Source: [Clostridium] scindens
GTDB taxonomy: Bacteria > Bacillota > Clostridia > Lachnospirales > Lachnospiraceae
Length of the DNA stretch: 64,000 nt
NCBI RefSeq assembly: GCF_019597925.1
Contig: NZ_CP080442.1
Coordinates: 1,468,001-1,532,000, forward strand
Reading direction: 5' to 3'
Both the position numbers and the translations under genes were made by a program. Shown piece by piece: positions 17,963 through 25,232 of this stretch (within the stretch, counting starts at the first letter, position 1; each line of letters starts with the position of its first letter). The notes below the pieces were generated by a model. The model searched no databases and was not told where the DNA came from. It saw nothing but the letters and a program-made list of their open reading frames with translations.

Positions 17963-18394
17963 TTATTTTGCAGCCTTATCAGCAAAATCTGTTGTCACTA
18001 GGTCTTCATACGGCGCACGTTTATCCAGTTCGCCGGCGTCTTCCAGGATATCCTGCAGAAGGTTGAAGCTGTCTTCTTCAAATACCAGATTGTCTTTCCA
18101 GGTATCCTGATCGTAGTAACGTTCCACAATCGTAGTAATCGTGTCCAGATCGGTCTCTTTAAACTGAGGGGCTATGATGCCGGCAATGTCTTCCGGCGTG
18201 TGGGACTGGACATAATCCATGCCTTTTTGAAGCGCATTGGTAAATCCCTGGATGACTTCCGGGTTCTTGTCAATATAACTCTGCTTTGCGGAGAAGGCAG
18301 TGTATGGCACATAGCCGCTGTCTGTTCCGAGAGAGGCAACAACATAGCCTTTGCCTTCTTTTTCGAGGTTGGTCGCGCCTGGCTCGAATTCAAC
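17963..18394 (-). pseudogene. ABC transporter substrate-binding lipoprotein, C-terminal part, cut off by prophage
   Basis: About 141 codons read leftward from the attachment site to the stop at 17963: the frame runs in from the core as VEFEPGATNL, then GYVPYTAFSAK, and ends in LVTTDFADKAAK. This is the C-terminal lobe of an NMT1/SsuA/ThiY-type periplasmic-binding protein. It lacks a start and joins in frame with the N-terminal half at 56741-57367 on the far side of the prophage. The reconstructed protein is about 348 residues, a normal length. No cognate permease or ATPase gene is seen on either side. Confidence 0.88.
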
Positions 18395-18417
18395 TGAATT
18401 ATATAGTTTACTACACC
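18387..18417. other. attL attachment site
   Basis: The core AATTCAAC (18387-18394) is followed on the prophage side by a half-site ending in TACTACACC (18409-18417), 2 bp from the integrase stop. That arm is the inverted match of GGTGTAGTA at 56728-56736. Rejoining the ends gives a 48-bp attP with 18 of 24 positions symmetric, centred on the dinucleotide AC inside the core, as expected for large serine integrases. Confidence 0.8.
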
Positions 18418-18418
18418 A

Positions 18419-19780
18419 TCAGAGTAAAAATTTAAACCCGCAGATCTTGTGGGTATCCTTATCTATGTATATCTCCTCAATAATACTCTTCCAGAATGTC
18501 TTCTTATGGGAATAATCCAGTCTTTCATAGACGTCGCGCCAGTTTCCATTAAGTTTCGTTTCGATAGGGCGGTAGGATTCAACAGTAATAATCTTTGAGT
18601 CCTGACGCTCCTTCTCCAACGTCTTTTCCAGTTTCTCGTATTGCTCATCATAGTATTCCATGGTTATGCGGCCCTTCTGGAATAGGATATTCAGGCGGTC
18701 TAATTCGGCCTTGATCCTGTAGGTGCTGTCCTTCTTCTTGGCGGCCTTCTGCTGCAGGCTCTTGACTTCATATATGCAATGCTGTAGTTCCGGATATACA
18801 TGAGCAAGCATATATTCTTCCACGACGGACTCTGAAATGCAAGGCCCGGTATGCTTCGTAAGTTTCTTCTCGCATCTGTAGCGCTTATGCTCTGTACGCG
18901 ATCCGTCTTTACAGGTATGACGCTTCGTATATCCGGTCATAGTAGCCCCGCAATGAGGGCATTTCACGAGCTGGCTGAACAAATACGGCACCTTGGTGCC
19001 AGGATAGGTCTTGGACTGGCATATCCTGAGTATCTTCTCGTGCTGCTCGGGAGTGATGTACGGCTCGCAATATCCAGGCCTACCATACCTCATTCCGGCA
19101 TACACTTCGCTTGTCAGCATGCGGTCCACCTGGTACTTGGAAGGTGACCGATCTCCATATTTTTCCAGCGAATAAAAAATCGTGGCGCGCTTAGAGTAGC
19201 AGGTAAAGTAATACCGGAAGATATCATCGGTTATGCTTTTGGTAGCCTCGTCTTTTGCCAGATGCTTATCTACATTCTTATACCCAAATGGAATTGGTCC
19301 ATTAAGGTGCTCCTGGTTTCGCTTCTTGTGCTCGAAGACTACCTTGATTCTTTCGGATGTCCGATCGGACTCGTTCTGTGCCACGGCCAGCATGATGTTG
19401 ATCTTCAACTGGCCATCAGCGGTTGAAGTATCATAGTCTTCTAAGATGGTTTTCCAGTTGCAGTTATGTTCTTCCAATATGGCCTGCGTATTGTGGTAGT
19501 CCTTCACATTGCGGAACCACCTGTCAAGTTTCGTTACAAGAACAATATCTATCTTATTGGCCTTGATATCATCTAGGAGCCGCATGAAGTCTTTCCGATT
19601 CTGGAGTTTCTTTCTGGCCGTCAGCCCCTCATCAATGTAGTAATCGACGATCTCATATCCATGGCTTTTCGCATACTCGGTCAAGAGTTCCTTTTGCGTA
19701 TCAAGAGACAGTCCCTGCTGAACCTGGATGTCTGTAGATACGCGGTCATAGATTGCGCATCGAATTATTTTTCCCATCAT
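18419..19780 (-). CDS. int: Large serine recombinase (phage integrase)
   Basis: A 453-residue recombinase. Residues about 3-145 are the resolvase catalytic domain, with the nucleophile serine in YDRVSTDIQ at about position 12 and LVTKLDRWFRN near 80. The recombinase domain follows (GPIPFGYKN), then a zinc ribbon (CPHCGATMTGY and later CISES) and a coiled coil at about 345-400. Such integrases act on attP and attB without host factors. It is adjacent to attL and reads toward it. The double start ATGATG follows AAGGAAG. It very likely inserted this prophage. Confidence 0.95.
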   Translation of the reverse strand: MMGKIIRCAIYDRVSTDIQVQQGLSLDTQKELLTEYAKSHGYEIVDYYIDEGLTARKKLQNRKDFMRLLDDIKANKIDIVLVTKLDRWFRNVKDYHNTQAILEEHNCNWKTILEDYDTSTADGQLKINIMLAVAQNESDRTSERIKVVFEHKKRNQEHLNGPIPFGYKNVDKHLAKDEATKSITDDIFRYYFTCYSKRATIFYSLEKYGDRSPSKYQVDRMLTSEVYAGMRYGRPGYCEPYITPEQHEKILRICQSKTYPGTKVPYLFSQLVKCPHCGATMTGYTKRHTCKDGSRTEHKRYRCEKKLTKHTGPCISESVVEEYMLAHVYPELQHCIYEVKSLQQKAAKKKDSTYRIKAELDRLNILFQKGRITMEYYDEQYEKLEKTLEKERQDSKIITVESYRPIETKLNGNWRDVYERLDYSHKKTFWKSIIEEIYIDKDTHKICGFKFLL

Positions 19781-19833
19781 ATCACTTCCTTGATTATAAA
19801 TTCTATTAAAAAAGGTTTAAAAAATACGCCCAC

Positions 19834-19862
19834 TTGCGGGACGCATCCAGAAATGATATAAT
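19834..19862 (+). promoter_or_regulatory. Promoter of a candidate small RNA
   Basis: TTGCGG at 19834-19839, a 17-bp spacer and a perfect TATAAT at 19857-19862. It points away from the integrase gene into a short intergenic transcript. Confidence 0.6.
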
Positions 19863-19868
19863 GCTCTT

Positions 19869-19946
19869 GCGAAGGAGATTCTATCATCCGGCACGTCCGG
19901 CAGGTAGTATCTGTGAAACCGTCTCAGAAATGGGGCGGTTTTATTT
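19869..19946 (+). ncRNA. Candidate prophage small RNA, about 78 nt
   Basis: A predicted transcript starts about 7 nt after the TATAAT box. It ends in a 10-bp hairpin (AAACCGTCTC at 19916-19925 with GGGGCGGTTT at 19932-19941, two G-U pairs) followed by a T-rich tail TATTTATT. A small internal hairpin CCGGcacgtCCGG lies in the middle. There is no ATG in it, although GAAGGAG occurs near the 5' end. It lies between two leftward genes and opposite to both. No known RNA family was recognised. Confidence 0.5.
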
Positions 19947-19950
19947 ATTA

Positions 19951-21510
19951 TTATTCTTCTTCCTCATCTTCCTCTGGCATATAACTAATTGAGTAGTTTT
20001 CGTCACTTGATAAGGATTGCCTGAATTCTTCTGCCAACATGGTTTTATTAAATTCAGCAGTTGGTTCTATATCAGTTACTAATTTTTCGAGTTCGTCAAT
20101 TGTGGTGTAGAAAAACTCCTTTCTCATATTAACTTTATTTACGCGATTATTATTTAAAATTTGATGAAGTTTGCTTTCAAGCCCTACAGCATCATCAGAA
20201 AAGATAAAACTATGTACATCAAATTTGAATGGAACGGAAGCATCTCCTAATTCGTTAACTCGATCCTGGGGATTAAGGCGTCGAGTCATCCCTATCTTGA
20301 ACACATTATCTCCAAATGAACCAAGGTTGCTGATTATATATACATTTCCGGCTTTTCCATTAGCAAGGTTGGATATTTCTTCTTTTTTTACTACAACATC
20401 CGCAAGTTGAGACTGTAATTCAAGGATGCGGTCATTAAGTTTTGCTAGTTCAATATCATTTGCTGATGACAGTTGCTCTTTAAGTTTTTCAATTTCGCTT
20501 TGATATTTCGATTCTTCTTGTTCTACTTTCTTACGCTCTGCCTCTAACGCCTTTCGCTCTTCTGCCTCTTGCCTCATTTGCTCGCGTAGAGCCAATTGTT
20601 CTTGTCTAGCCTGCTCTTTCTTTACATAATAATTATATTCGATTTTTACAGCATTGATAAACAGGTACTCTATTTCACCTATAAATTTCGTGAGTGTTCC
20701 AGCAATGCTTTGATTTCCATCGCCGGCTATTTTAAGATATTTCTTAGTTACGGATTTCACATCTTCTATAGAATTATCTAATTTCTCGTATTTTAAATTA
20801 TAGAGAATATTTTGCAACTCTGCCCTTAATGCAATTACCATTAACTGGTAAATGGCTTGGTTGGCTTTCGTAGTATATCTGGATGAATATTTTTTTAGAA
20901 TAGAGTCTATTTGCTTGTCGTTTTCCCTATATGCCTTTCTTAAGTCCTTAACGTCCATGCAATGCAATTTTAAGATTACGGAAGGGCTGATCTCTTCGAG
21001 ATCAGTCAATTCGTTGTCCGGGAAACGTAATATGCTTTGTTGCGGCTCATAATTTAAATATTTATCAAAAGTATAGTTAATAGCCTTTACGAGTTCTTTC
21101 GAGCGGCTAAGTTTATTTGTCTGCGTCTTAACCTTTTTATTTAGTGACGCTTCTTCTAAACGAAGAGTATTCAAAGTATTTAAAACTTCTTTACATTTTT
21201 CATCCCGATCTGAAATCATTCTGTCCAAATCATTTATTTTTTTCTGCAGATCTGCCTCAGCAATTCTCTGCTTTTCAGAATACTCATATTTGAGTCGGAT
21301 CTGTTTTTCATGGGCCTCCTTGTCTAATGCATCAGTCATTTCTTTGACTTTAAAATAATCAAATCCGCCCAATTCATCTAGCATTTTTTTCATACTATCC
21401 GTAGAATCCTGCAAGTTTTGATTATTTTGAATCAAATTCTGATTTTCCTGTTGTAATCGCGCGATTTCGGCTTTGAACTCGTTAATTCTAAAAATATCCC
21501 CTAATCCCAT
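19951..21510 (-). CDS. DUF4041 / T5orf172 GIY-YIG domain protein
   Basis: A 519-residue protein. Residues 1-85 and about 285-380 are predicted coiled coil (heptad-rich, charged). The central part around 90-270 fits DUF4041. Residues about 385-480 form a T5orf172/MUG113 GIY-YIG-like domain: GNVYIISNLGSFG, FKIGMTRR with the conserved Arg, and a Glu in LESKLHQIL. The C-terminus is acidic. Such proteins recur in prophages between integrase and repressor; a role in DNA cleavage or exclusion of other phages is plausible but unproven. Confidence 0.75.
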   Translation of the reverse strand: MGLGDIFRINEFKAEIARLQQENQNLIQNNQNLQDSTDSMKKMLDELGGFDYFKVKEMTDALDKEAHEKQIRLKYEYSEKQRIAEADLQKKINDLDRMISDRDEKCKEVLNTLNTLRLEEASLNKKVKTQTNKLSRSKELVKAINYTFDKYLNYEPQQSILRFPDNELTDLEEISPSVILKLHCMDVKDLRKAYRENDKQIDSILKKYSSRYTTKANQAIYQLMVIALRAELQNILYNLKYEKLDNSIEDVKSVTKKYLKIAGDGNQSIAGTLTKFIGEIEYLFINAVKIEYNYYVKKEQARQEQLALREQMRQEAEERKALEAERKKVEQEESKYQSEIEKLKEQLSSANDIELAKLNDRILELQSQLADVVVKKEEISNLANGKAGNVYIISNLGSFGDNVFKIGMTRRLNPQDRVNELGDASVPFKFDVHSFIFSDDAVGLESKLHQILNNNRVNKVNMRKEFFYTTIDELEKLVTDIEPTAEFNKTMLAEEFRQSLSSDENYSISYMPEEDEEEE

Positions 21511-21588
21511 TTGTTTTTCCTTTCTTTAAAAAAATATATACCATAAATTACCAGTTATATCTAGATATCTATATTGTAGAATTAGTGT

Positions 21589-21786
21589 ATGAAGATACTG
21601 CTGGACGAAATAATGTATAAGAAAAATCTAACTGTAAACCAGGTATCTCAGATGACCGGCATTCCACATACGACCATAGTGGACATTAAGAACGGTCATT
21701 CTAGCCCTCGAATGGATACCATGGAAAAAATAGCCAAAGGCCTTCATATCCATATCACAGACCTTTTTGATTCAGAATATAAATAA
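21589..21786 (+). CDS. Small XRE-family (Cro/CI-type) regulator
   Basis: A 65-residue protein consisting only of a helix-turn-helix domain: LTVNQVSQMTGIPHTTIVDIKNG. It is transcribed divergently from the GIY-YIG gene across a 78-bp AT-rich gap. It may regulate that gene or the neighbouring SOS-type promoter. No ligand or protease domain is present. Confidence 0.82.
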   Translation: MKILLDEIMYKKNLTVNQVSQMTGIPHTTIVDIKNGHSSPRMDTMEKIAKGLHIHITDLFDSEYK

Positions 21787-21899
21787 AGTGGTCGAGATCT
21801 CGACTGATTCCAAGCACTTCCAATAGATATACCCCAATTATGTGTTTATATAAGTAGGAGAGTGGAAAAGTTATCCACATACTTATCAACAAAAAAGTA

Positions 21900-21976
21900 C
21901 AAACAAATGTTCGAAACCTTATTGAACATCCTCAGTCCCCGTGCTAATATATTTTCAAGGGTAGAACAAATGTTTG
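21900..21976 (+). promoter_or_regulatory. Promoter flanked by two LexA-like (SOS) boxes
   Basis: CAAACAAATGTTCG (21900-21913) and AGAACAAATGTTTG (21963-21976) each differ at one position from the Gram-positive LexA consensus CGAACRNRYGTTYG. Between them lies TTGAAC (21922-21927), a 17-bp spacer and TAATAT (21945-21950). The second box sits just after the predicted start, where a repressor would block transcription of the 38-aa gene at 21996. The boxes could instead be bound by a phage repressor. Confidence 0.65.
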
Positions 21977-21995
21977 TGGTGCGGAGGTATTACAT

Positions 21996-22112
21996 ATGGA
22001 AAGCGATGAGTACAGAAAGCAAATTATTCAAATGGTTGGCCAAATTACAGATGACGTCATTCTGAGGCGTATTTATTTTATACTGGTTGTTATTGCGGGA
22101 ACTGATTTTTAA
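21996..22112 (+). CDS. Small hydrophobic-tailed protein behind SOS-like promoter (38 aa)
   Basis: ATG at 21996 follows GCGGAGG with ideal spacing. The 38-residue product starts MESDEYRKQIIQMVGQ and has a C-terminal hydrophobic stretch RIYFILVVIAG. It has its own promoter and terminator, so it is a one-gene transcript. Short proteins of this pattern recur near repressors in clostridial prophages; the function is unknown. It may be an SOS-induced factor in prophage induction. Confidence 0.6.
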   Translation: MESDEYRKQIIQMVGQITDDVILRRIYFILVVIAGTDF

Positions 22113-22127
22113 ATCGGTTCCTTTTTT
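22098..22127 (+). terminator. Terminator of the 38-aa gene
   Basis: GGAACTGATTT (22098-22108) pairs with AAATCGGTTCC (22111-22121), followed by TTTTTT. It includes the stop codon of the 38-aa gene and also abuts the 3' end of the repressor gene on the other strand. Confidence 0.85.
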
Positions 22128-22497
22128 AATCGATGCCTAAGCACGCTTTCATGAATTCCTCTATGTGCTGTAGTTTTTCAGGGGAAGCCTCTGCTATTGC
22201 ATTAAGCATGTTGCGGGCAATCTGGTTTTCTGTGACGCTTAACTTTCCTAAATTAAGGGAGAATCTGTCATCTTCATTTACTTTAGTGAACATATTCTCG
22301 TCTCCACCTTCTCCGGTACGGAGCCAGACTTCATTTATGCCAAATTCTGAGCAGATTCTATTAATATGTATATCTTTGGGTTTTCGATCACCTGTTTCAA
22401 ACATCGCAAGAGTAGATGCACCTATATCTATTTTTTTTGCGAATTCCCTCTGGCTTAATCCTAATTGCTTTCTTATTTTTTGGATTCGTTCGTTCAT
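22126..22497 (-). CDS. XRE-family prophage repressor
   Basis: A 123-residue CI-like regulator. Residues about 1-60 form the helix-turn-helix (GLSQREFAKKIDIGASTLAMFETG). The C-terminal half (ENQIARNMLNAIAEAS) is probably for dimerisation; there is no peptidase domain, so RecA-dependent self-cleavage is not expected. It is transcribed leftward from a promoter (-35 TTGCAT, 17 bp, -10 TATAGT) that overlaps shared operators with the divergent early gene. Confidence 0.85.
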   Translation of the reverse strand: MNERIQKIRKQLGLSQREFAKKIDIGASTLAMFETGDRKPKDIHINRICSEFGINEVWLRTGEGGDENMFTKVNEDDRFSLNLGKLSVTENQIARNMLNAIAEASPEKLQHIEEFMKACLGID

Positions 22498-22520
22498 TAT
22501 GAAACCTCCTTCTTGAAATT

Positions 22521-22603
22521 ACTATATCATAAAAATGTTCACAATGCAAGCATGAAGTATTGACATGGTGCTTACATTGTGTTAATATATGCTTACAAAG
22601 CAA
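22521..22603. promoter_or_regulatory. Lysogeny switch: divergent promoters with three operator sites
   Basis: Rightward promoter: TTGACA (22560-22565), 17 bp, TAATAT (22583-22588). Leftward promoter: TATAGT (complement of 22521-22526), 17 bp, TTGCAT (complement of 22544-22549). Three similar sites overlap them: CACAATGCAAGCA at about 22540 (inverted), TGCTTACATTGTG at about 22569, and the palindrome TGCTTACAAAGCA at about 22590. This is the layout of CI/Cro operators. Confidence 0.75.
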
Positions 22604-22624
22604 ACTGAAAGTGAGGTGGAAATA

Positions 22625-22789
22625 ATGAAAAAGGATATTGTTAAGGACATCAGACTTACTGATGATACGGTGGAGAATATCAAGATTATGGCCCCATACC
22701 TTGATGAAACATCGCAGAACCGCGTGTTTGGCATGATGCTTGAGGCGGTTAAGAATTTGGAATCTGATGCTGAAAAGAAGGCTGGATAG
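22625..22789 (+). CDS. Small early protein next to the repressor (Cro position, 54 aa)
   Basis: A 54-residue protein (MKKDIVKDIRLTDDTVENIK...). ATG 22625 follows GTGAGGTGG; an in-frame ATG at 22589 lies inside the promoter and is rejected. The RLTDDTVENIKIMAPYLDE pattern resembles small ribbon-helix-helix or anti-repressor proteins, but I see no clear DNA-binding motif. It is the first gene of the rightward early transcript. Confidence 0.65.
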   Translation: MKKDIVKDIRLTDDTVENIKIMAPYLDETSQNRVFGMMLEAVKNLESDAEKKAG

Positions 22790-22799
22790 GGAGGGATGG

Positions 22800-22971
22800 G
22801 TGAAGCGTAAAGATATGACATCCGAAGAGGACAGAGCGTAATTACAAAGTTGCTGACAGGTGCGCAAATGTAGCAATAATAATTGGCGTACTGACAGTAC
22901 TGATTAATATTACAGCGAACTTAGATAAGATATTATCATTCGGATATTATGTACTATCTTGTCTACATTGA
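22800..22971 (+). pseudogene. Possible frameshifted small membrane protein
   Basis: A GTG at 22800 with GGGAGGG upstream opens a 13-codon frame (VKRKDMTSEEDRA) that stops at 22841. Shifting by +1 continues it as NYKVADRCANVAIIIG followed by a hydrophobic segment to a stop at 22971. Together they read like one small membrane protein of about 57 residues broken by a single-base change or sequencing error. It overlaps the end of the opposing gene at 22910. Confidence 0.3.
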
Positions 22972-23347
22972 TTAAAAGCGTTGCTACAAAAGCTGAAATG
23001 GATATGATGATAGAAATATTAGCACGGAATTTGGCTGCTATAGACTTTTTCTCAGCCGATTTTGCAATTTCCAATGCTCTTGCCTGCGCAATGGAATCCA
23101 TTAGGGAGAATCCCTTAAAAGTAACAAAGGATGTTCCTGTTTTTTGAACATGAGGAATACCATCTGCTGTTCTTCCAACAGCAGAGTAACCGCCGATTAG
23201 TTCATCTTTTACGCATTGATAAAATATTTCGTTGTACTCTTCAGGAGTGCATTCGGGGAATTCACTATAAGACAAATTTTGTTCGGATATTACATAGTTT
23301 AGTATTTTAACAACAACGTCTTCATATTCGGTTTTACTTTTTATCAC
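22910..23347 (-). CDS. Membrane-anchored protein, candidate lysogenic conversion gene
   Basis: A 145-residue protein of unknown family. The N-terminal 85 residues look like a soluble winged-helix-type domain (EDVVVKILNYVISEQNLSYSEF), and residues about 107-128 form one transmembrane segment (ISIIISISAFVATLL). It is transcribed opposite to the early genes, which is typical of cargo genes expressed from the prophage. A role in blocking superinfection is possible but unsupported by homology. Confidence 0.6.
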   Translation of the reverse strand: MIKSKTEYEDVVVKILNYVISEQNLSYSEFPECTPEEYNEIFYQCVKDELIGGYSAVGRTADGIPHVQKTGTSFVTFKGFSLMDSIAQARALEIAKSAEKKSIAAKFRANISIIISISAFVATLLINVDKIVHNIRMIISYLSSL

Positions 23348-23466
23348 TTAAGATGCCTCCTTGTTCACAGGCTCCTTTTAGTAAAAATACTAAATTTCTA
23401 TACTTATAATAATTCTAAAAAAATTAAGAGTCAAGCGATATTACAGATAATGGAAAGCGAGGTGAT

Positions 23467-23601
23467 ATGAGGCTCCTTCTTATGTACTTGGAATTACAAT
23501 TCCTGTACATAAATTATAAAAGATGGATGATTGAAAAGCAACAGTTTGATGATAGGAGTTATAGAAAGAAAGCAGGGCAGGTAGGGAAGGAGATGATGTA
23601 A
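23467..23601 (+). CDS. Small early protein, 44 aa
   Basis: ATG at 23467 follows GCGAGGTGAT. The product (MRLLLMYLELQFLYINYKRW...) has a hydrophobic N-terminus and a basic tail. Its stop is directly followed by the GTG of the next gene, so the two are probably translationally coupled. Function unknown. Confidence 0.5.
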   Translation: MRLLLMYLELQFLYINYKRWMIEKQQFDDRSYRKKAGQVGKEMM

Positions 23602-23787
23602 GTGTTAACGGTGCTATTTGCAATTACGACAATTATATGTGCTTTGGGATGGCTTAAGAGGTATGTGTCGTGTGGAGCAATTATTTACTACATTCAAAAA
23701 AAGCAGTACATGCTTCCAAGTGATTCTGAACTGAAAGAATGTACTGACTTTGTAGTAAAAAATATGCTGAAAGATATTTTTAAGTAA
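23602..23787 (+). CDS. Small membrane protein, 61 aa
   Basis: Starts at GTG 23602 after GGGAAGGAG. One N-terminal transmembrane segment (LTVLFAITTIICALGW) is followed by a soluble tail. It ends 8 bp inside the opposing DUF2513 gene. Function unknown; small membrane proteins are common in prophage early regions. Confidence 0.6.
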   Translation: MLTVLFAITTIICALGWLKRYVSCGAIIYYIQKKQYMLPSDSELKECTDFVVKNMLKDIFK

Positions 23788-24163
23788 TTCCAAGTTCGCT
23801 TTTTATTATAAGTGTGAGAATGCCAGAGGCGACCTGTGAAATTGTTGATACAGAGTTTGAACCGACTTTTGATAATACGCCCTTGGTCTTAGACCAAACA
23901 TTATCAGAGCGGATATCTGCTAGAAATTGATGTCCGGTATAAGTAATATCTCTTATTTTCAATATTAGTGTTCCGTGATTTGTTTCACGCTTAAGAACTT
24001 CAATAAAGCCGGCTTCATATAATTTTAGACATGAGTAGCGAAGGTCATCTTCATTATAAGAAGTAAGTTCATTGGATAGTTTGGAAAATGATAATGATTC
24101 GTCATACGGGATGTCTTCCATTACGAGAAGGATATCTCTCATACAGTCAGGGTTAAGTTTCAT
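23780..24163 (-). CDS. DUF2513 family protein
   Basis: A 127-residue protein whose start MKLNPDCMRDILLVMED and HQFLADIRSDNVW segment match DUF2513, a winged-helix family common in prophages and plasmids. The C-terminal 20 residues are hydrophobic (VASGILTLIIKSELGIT). It is transcribed opposite to the early operon. Function unknown; possibly a regulator or exclusion protein. Confidence 0.75.
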   Translation of the reverse strand: MKLNPDCMRDILLVMEDIPYDESLSFSKLSNELTSYNEDDLRYSCLKLYEAGFIEVLKRETNHGTLILKIRDITYTGHQFLADIRSDNVWSKTKGVLSKVGSNSVSTISQVASGILTLIIKSELGIT

Positions 24164-24333
24164 AATTGTATCTCCTTTCTATGTACTTGGCTGCTGCAAT
24201 AGCCTGTAATTACAGTATAGGAGGTCTGAAAAAAATTATCAAGAAGAGATAGAGGGTTTAAATCATGCCAGATTATCGCAACAAGTACAAACCGTAAGGC
24301 ATATACATATAGTGGAAAGAAGGGAGGGATCGT

Positions 24334-24471
24334 ATGGCAGCGGATGCATCAGAAGCAAAGGACGCTGACATTGGGAAACAGGTCATGGATCTGCTGATCT
24401 TCCTGCTGGAGGATCAGACGGGAACGCCATACGAATATCGTCGGATTGATGATGAGGATAAAACCGCTTAG
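24334..24471 (+). CDS. Small early protein, 45 aa
   Basis: ATG 24334 follows AAGGGAGGGATCGT. The acidic product (MAADASEAKDADIGKQ...LLIFLLED) has no recognised domain. The 170 bp upstream hold no gene beyond a 10-codon ORF. It begins a tight rightward run of small genes. Confidence 0.5.
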   Translation: MAADASEAKDADIGKQVMDLLIFLLEDQTGTPYEYRRIDDEDKTA

Positions 24472-24494
24472 GCGGTAGAAGGGAGGACAAGCCT

Positions 24495-24656
24495 ATGAGC
24501 GAAGAGGGGTACCGCAGGAAACTGATCCTGCATAAACGAAGAAAGCGGGACAGGCTTATAAAAATAGCGCTAGGAATACTGGCCGCGATGTTAGCAGGCC
24601 TAGGCGCAATTATAGTAGTGCTGATCTACTGCCGGATGGTGGGGCCGTTATTTTGA
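24495..24656 (+). CDS. Small membrane protein, 53 aa
   Basis: ATG 24495 follows GGGAGGACAAGCCT. A basic N-terminus (KRRKRDRLIK) precedes one transmembrane helix (IALGILAAMLAGLGAIIVV). Likely a single-pass inner-membrane protein with the N-terminus inside. Function unknown. Confidence 0.55.
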   Translation: MSEEGYRRKLILHKRRKRDRLIKIALGILAAMLAGLGAIIVVLIYCRMVGPLF

Positions 24657-24673
24657 AGAAGGAGGAAATTAGG

Positions 24674-24898
24674 ATGAAGCATTATAGGATATGCATACAG
24701 GCAGAGAGGCATGAGTTTGACTATCTCTGCAGCACGATCAGCGATGCATACGGCGCGGTCGAGGACGCGTCGATCGCATTTAATCTTAACCTCGACATGG
24801 ATAGCATCATGCGCGTGCTGGTCGATATGGATCGAAGGAACCTTATTGAGACGGATCGGTATCACATCCGAATCCGCGTGGAAGATGGAGAAGTGTAG
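24674..24898 (+). CDS. Hypothetical early protein, 74 aa
   Basis: ATG 24674 follows GAAGGAGG; an in-frame TTG at 24653 would overlap the previous stop and is less likely. The product (MKHYRICIQAERHEFDYLC...) is a small mixed alpha/beta protein with no recognised family. Confidence 0.6.
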   Translation: MKHYRICIQAERHEFDYLCSTISDAYGAVEDASIAFNLNLDMDSIMRVLVDMDRRNLIETDRYHIRIRVEDGEV

Positions 24899-24914
24899 AA
24901 GGGAGGTGAGGAAG

Positions 24915-25151
24915 TTGACGAAGGAAAGATGGATGGACATCGGGCTTGGTATGGAGCCGCACCTGAAAGGGATCGCAAGGATCGCTTCGCTGGCTGGCAT
25001 GGATATAGTAAGCATTGCGGCCACGGATGGCGGACATATATGGGCAACCCACATCGATGACGATGACGGAAGACATTATACCATTGACATCAGGCCAAAC
25101 GGGATAACGGAACTGTCGATAGACAGAAAAGTGTTCTATACAAAAAATTAG
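24915..25151 (+). CDS. Hypothetical early protein, 78 aa
   Basis: The best start is TTG 24915, eight bases after GGGAGGTGAG. The product (LTKERWMDIGLGMEPHLKG...) ends in an acidic loop HIDDDDGRHYTID. The frame is open further upstream but there it overlaps the preceding gene. No family recognised. Confidence 0.6.
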   Translation: MTKERWMDIGLGMEPHLKGIARIASLAGMDIVSIAATDGGHIWATHIDDDDGRHYTIDIRPNGITELSIDRKVFYTKN

Positions 25152-25185
25152 AGCGCCTTCATAGGCCGGCAAGCCTCGGGCGCTC
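25151..25185 (+). other. Two-part hairpin between early genes
   Basis: GAGCGCC (25151-25157) pairs with GGCGCTC (25179-25185), and an inner AGGC/GCCT stem continues inside. No T-run follows, so it is not a standard terminator. It could be an RNA stability or processing element. Confidence 0.4.
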
Positions 25186-25232
25186 AAGAAATTTAACCAA
25201 TTAAATTATAACAGATACGGAGGAAAATGCAA

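Noticed and set aside
21871..21879. TTATCCACA, a perfect DnaA box, as a prophage origin
   Set aside because: Only one box is present and it lies next to the SOS-type promoter rather than replication genes; the repeat cluster at 30231-30511 is a better origin candidate.
22589..22624. Upstream ATG for the small gene next to the repressor
   Set aside because: It lies at the end of the rightward -10 box and would need a leaderless start inside the promoter; ATG 22625 has a good ribosome-binding site.
24711..24914. Upstream extension of the 78-aa gene in the same frame
   Set aside because: This part overlaps the preceding 74-aa gene and has Ser/Arg-rich composition typical of an out-of-frame shadow.
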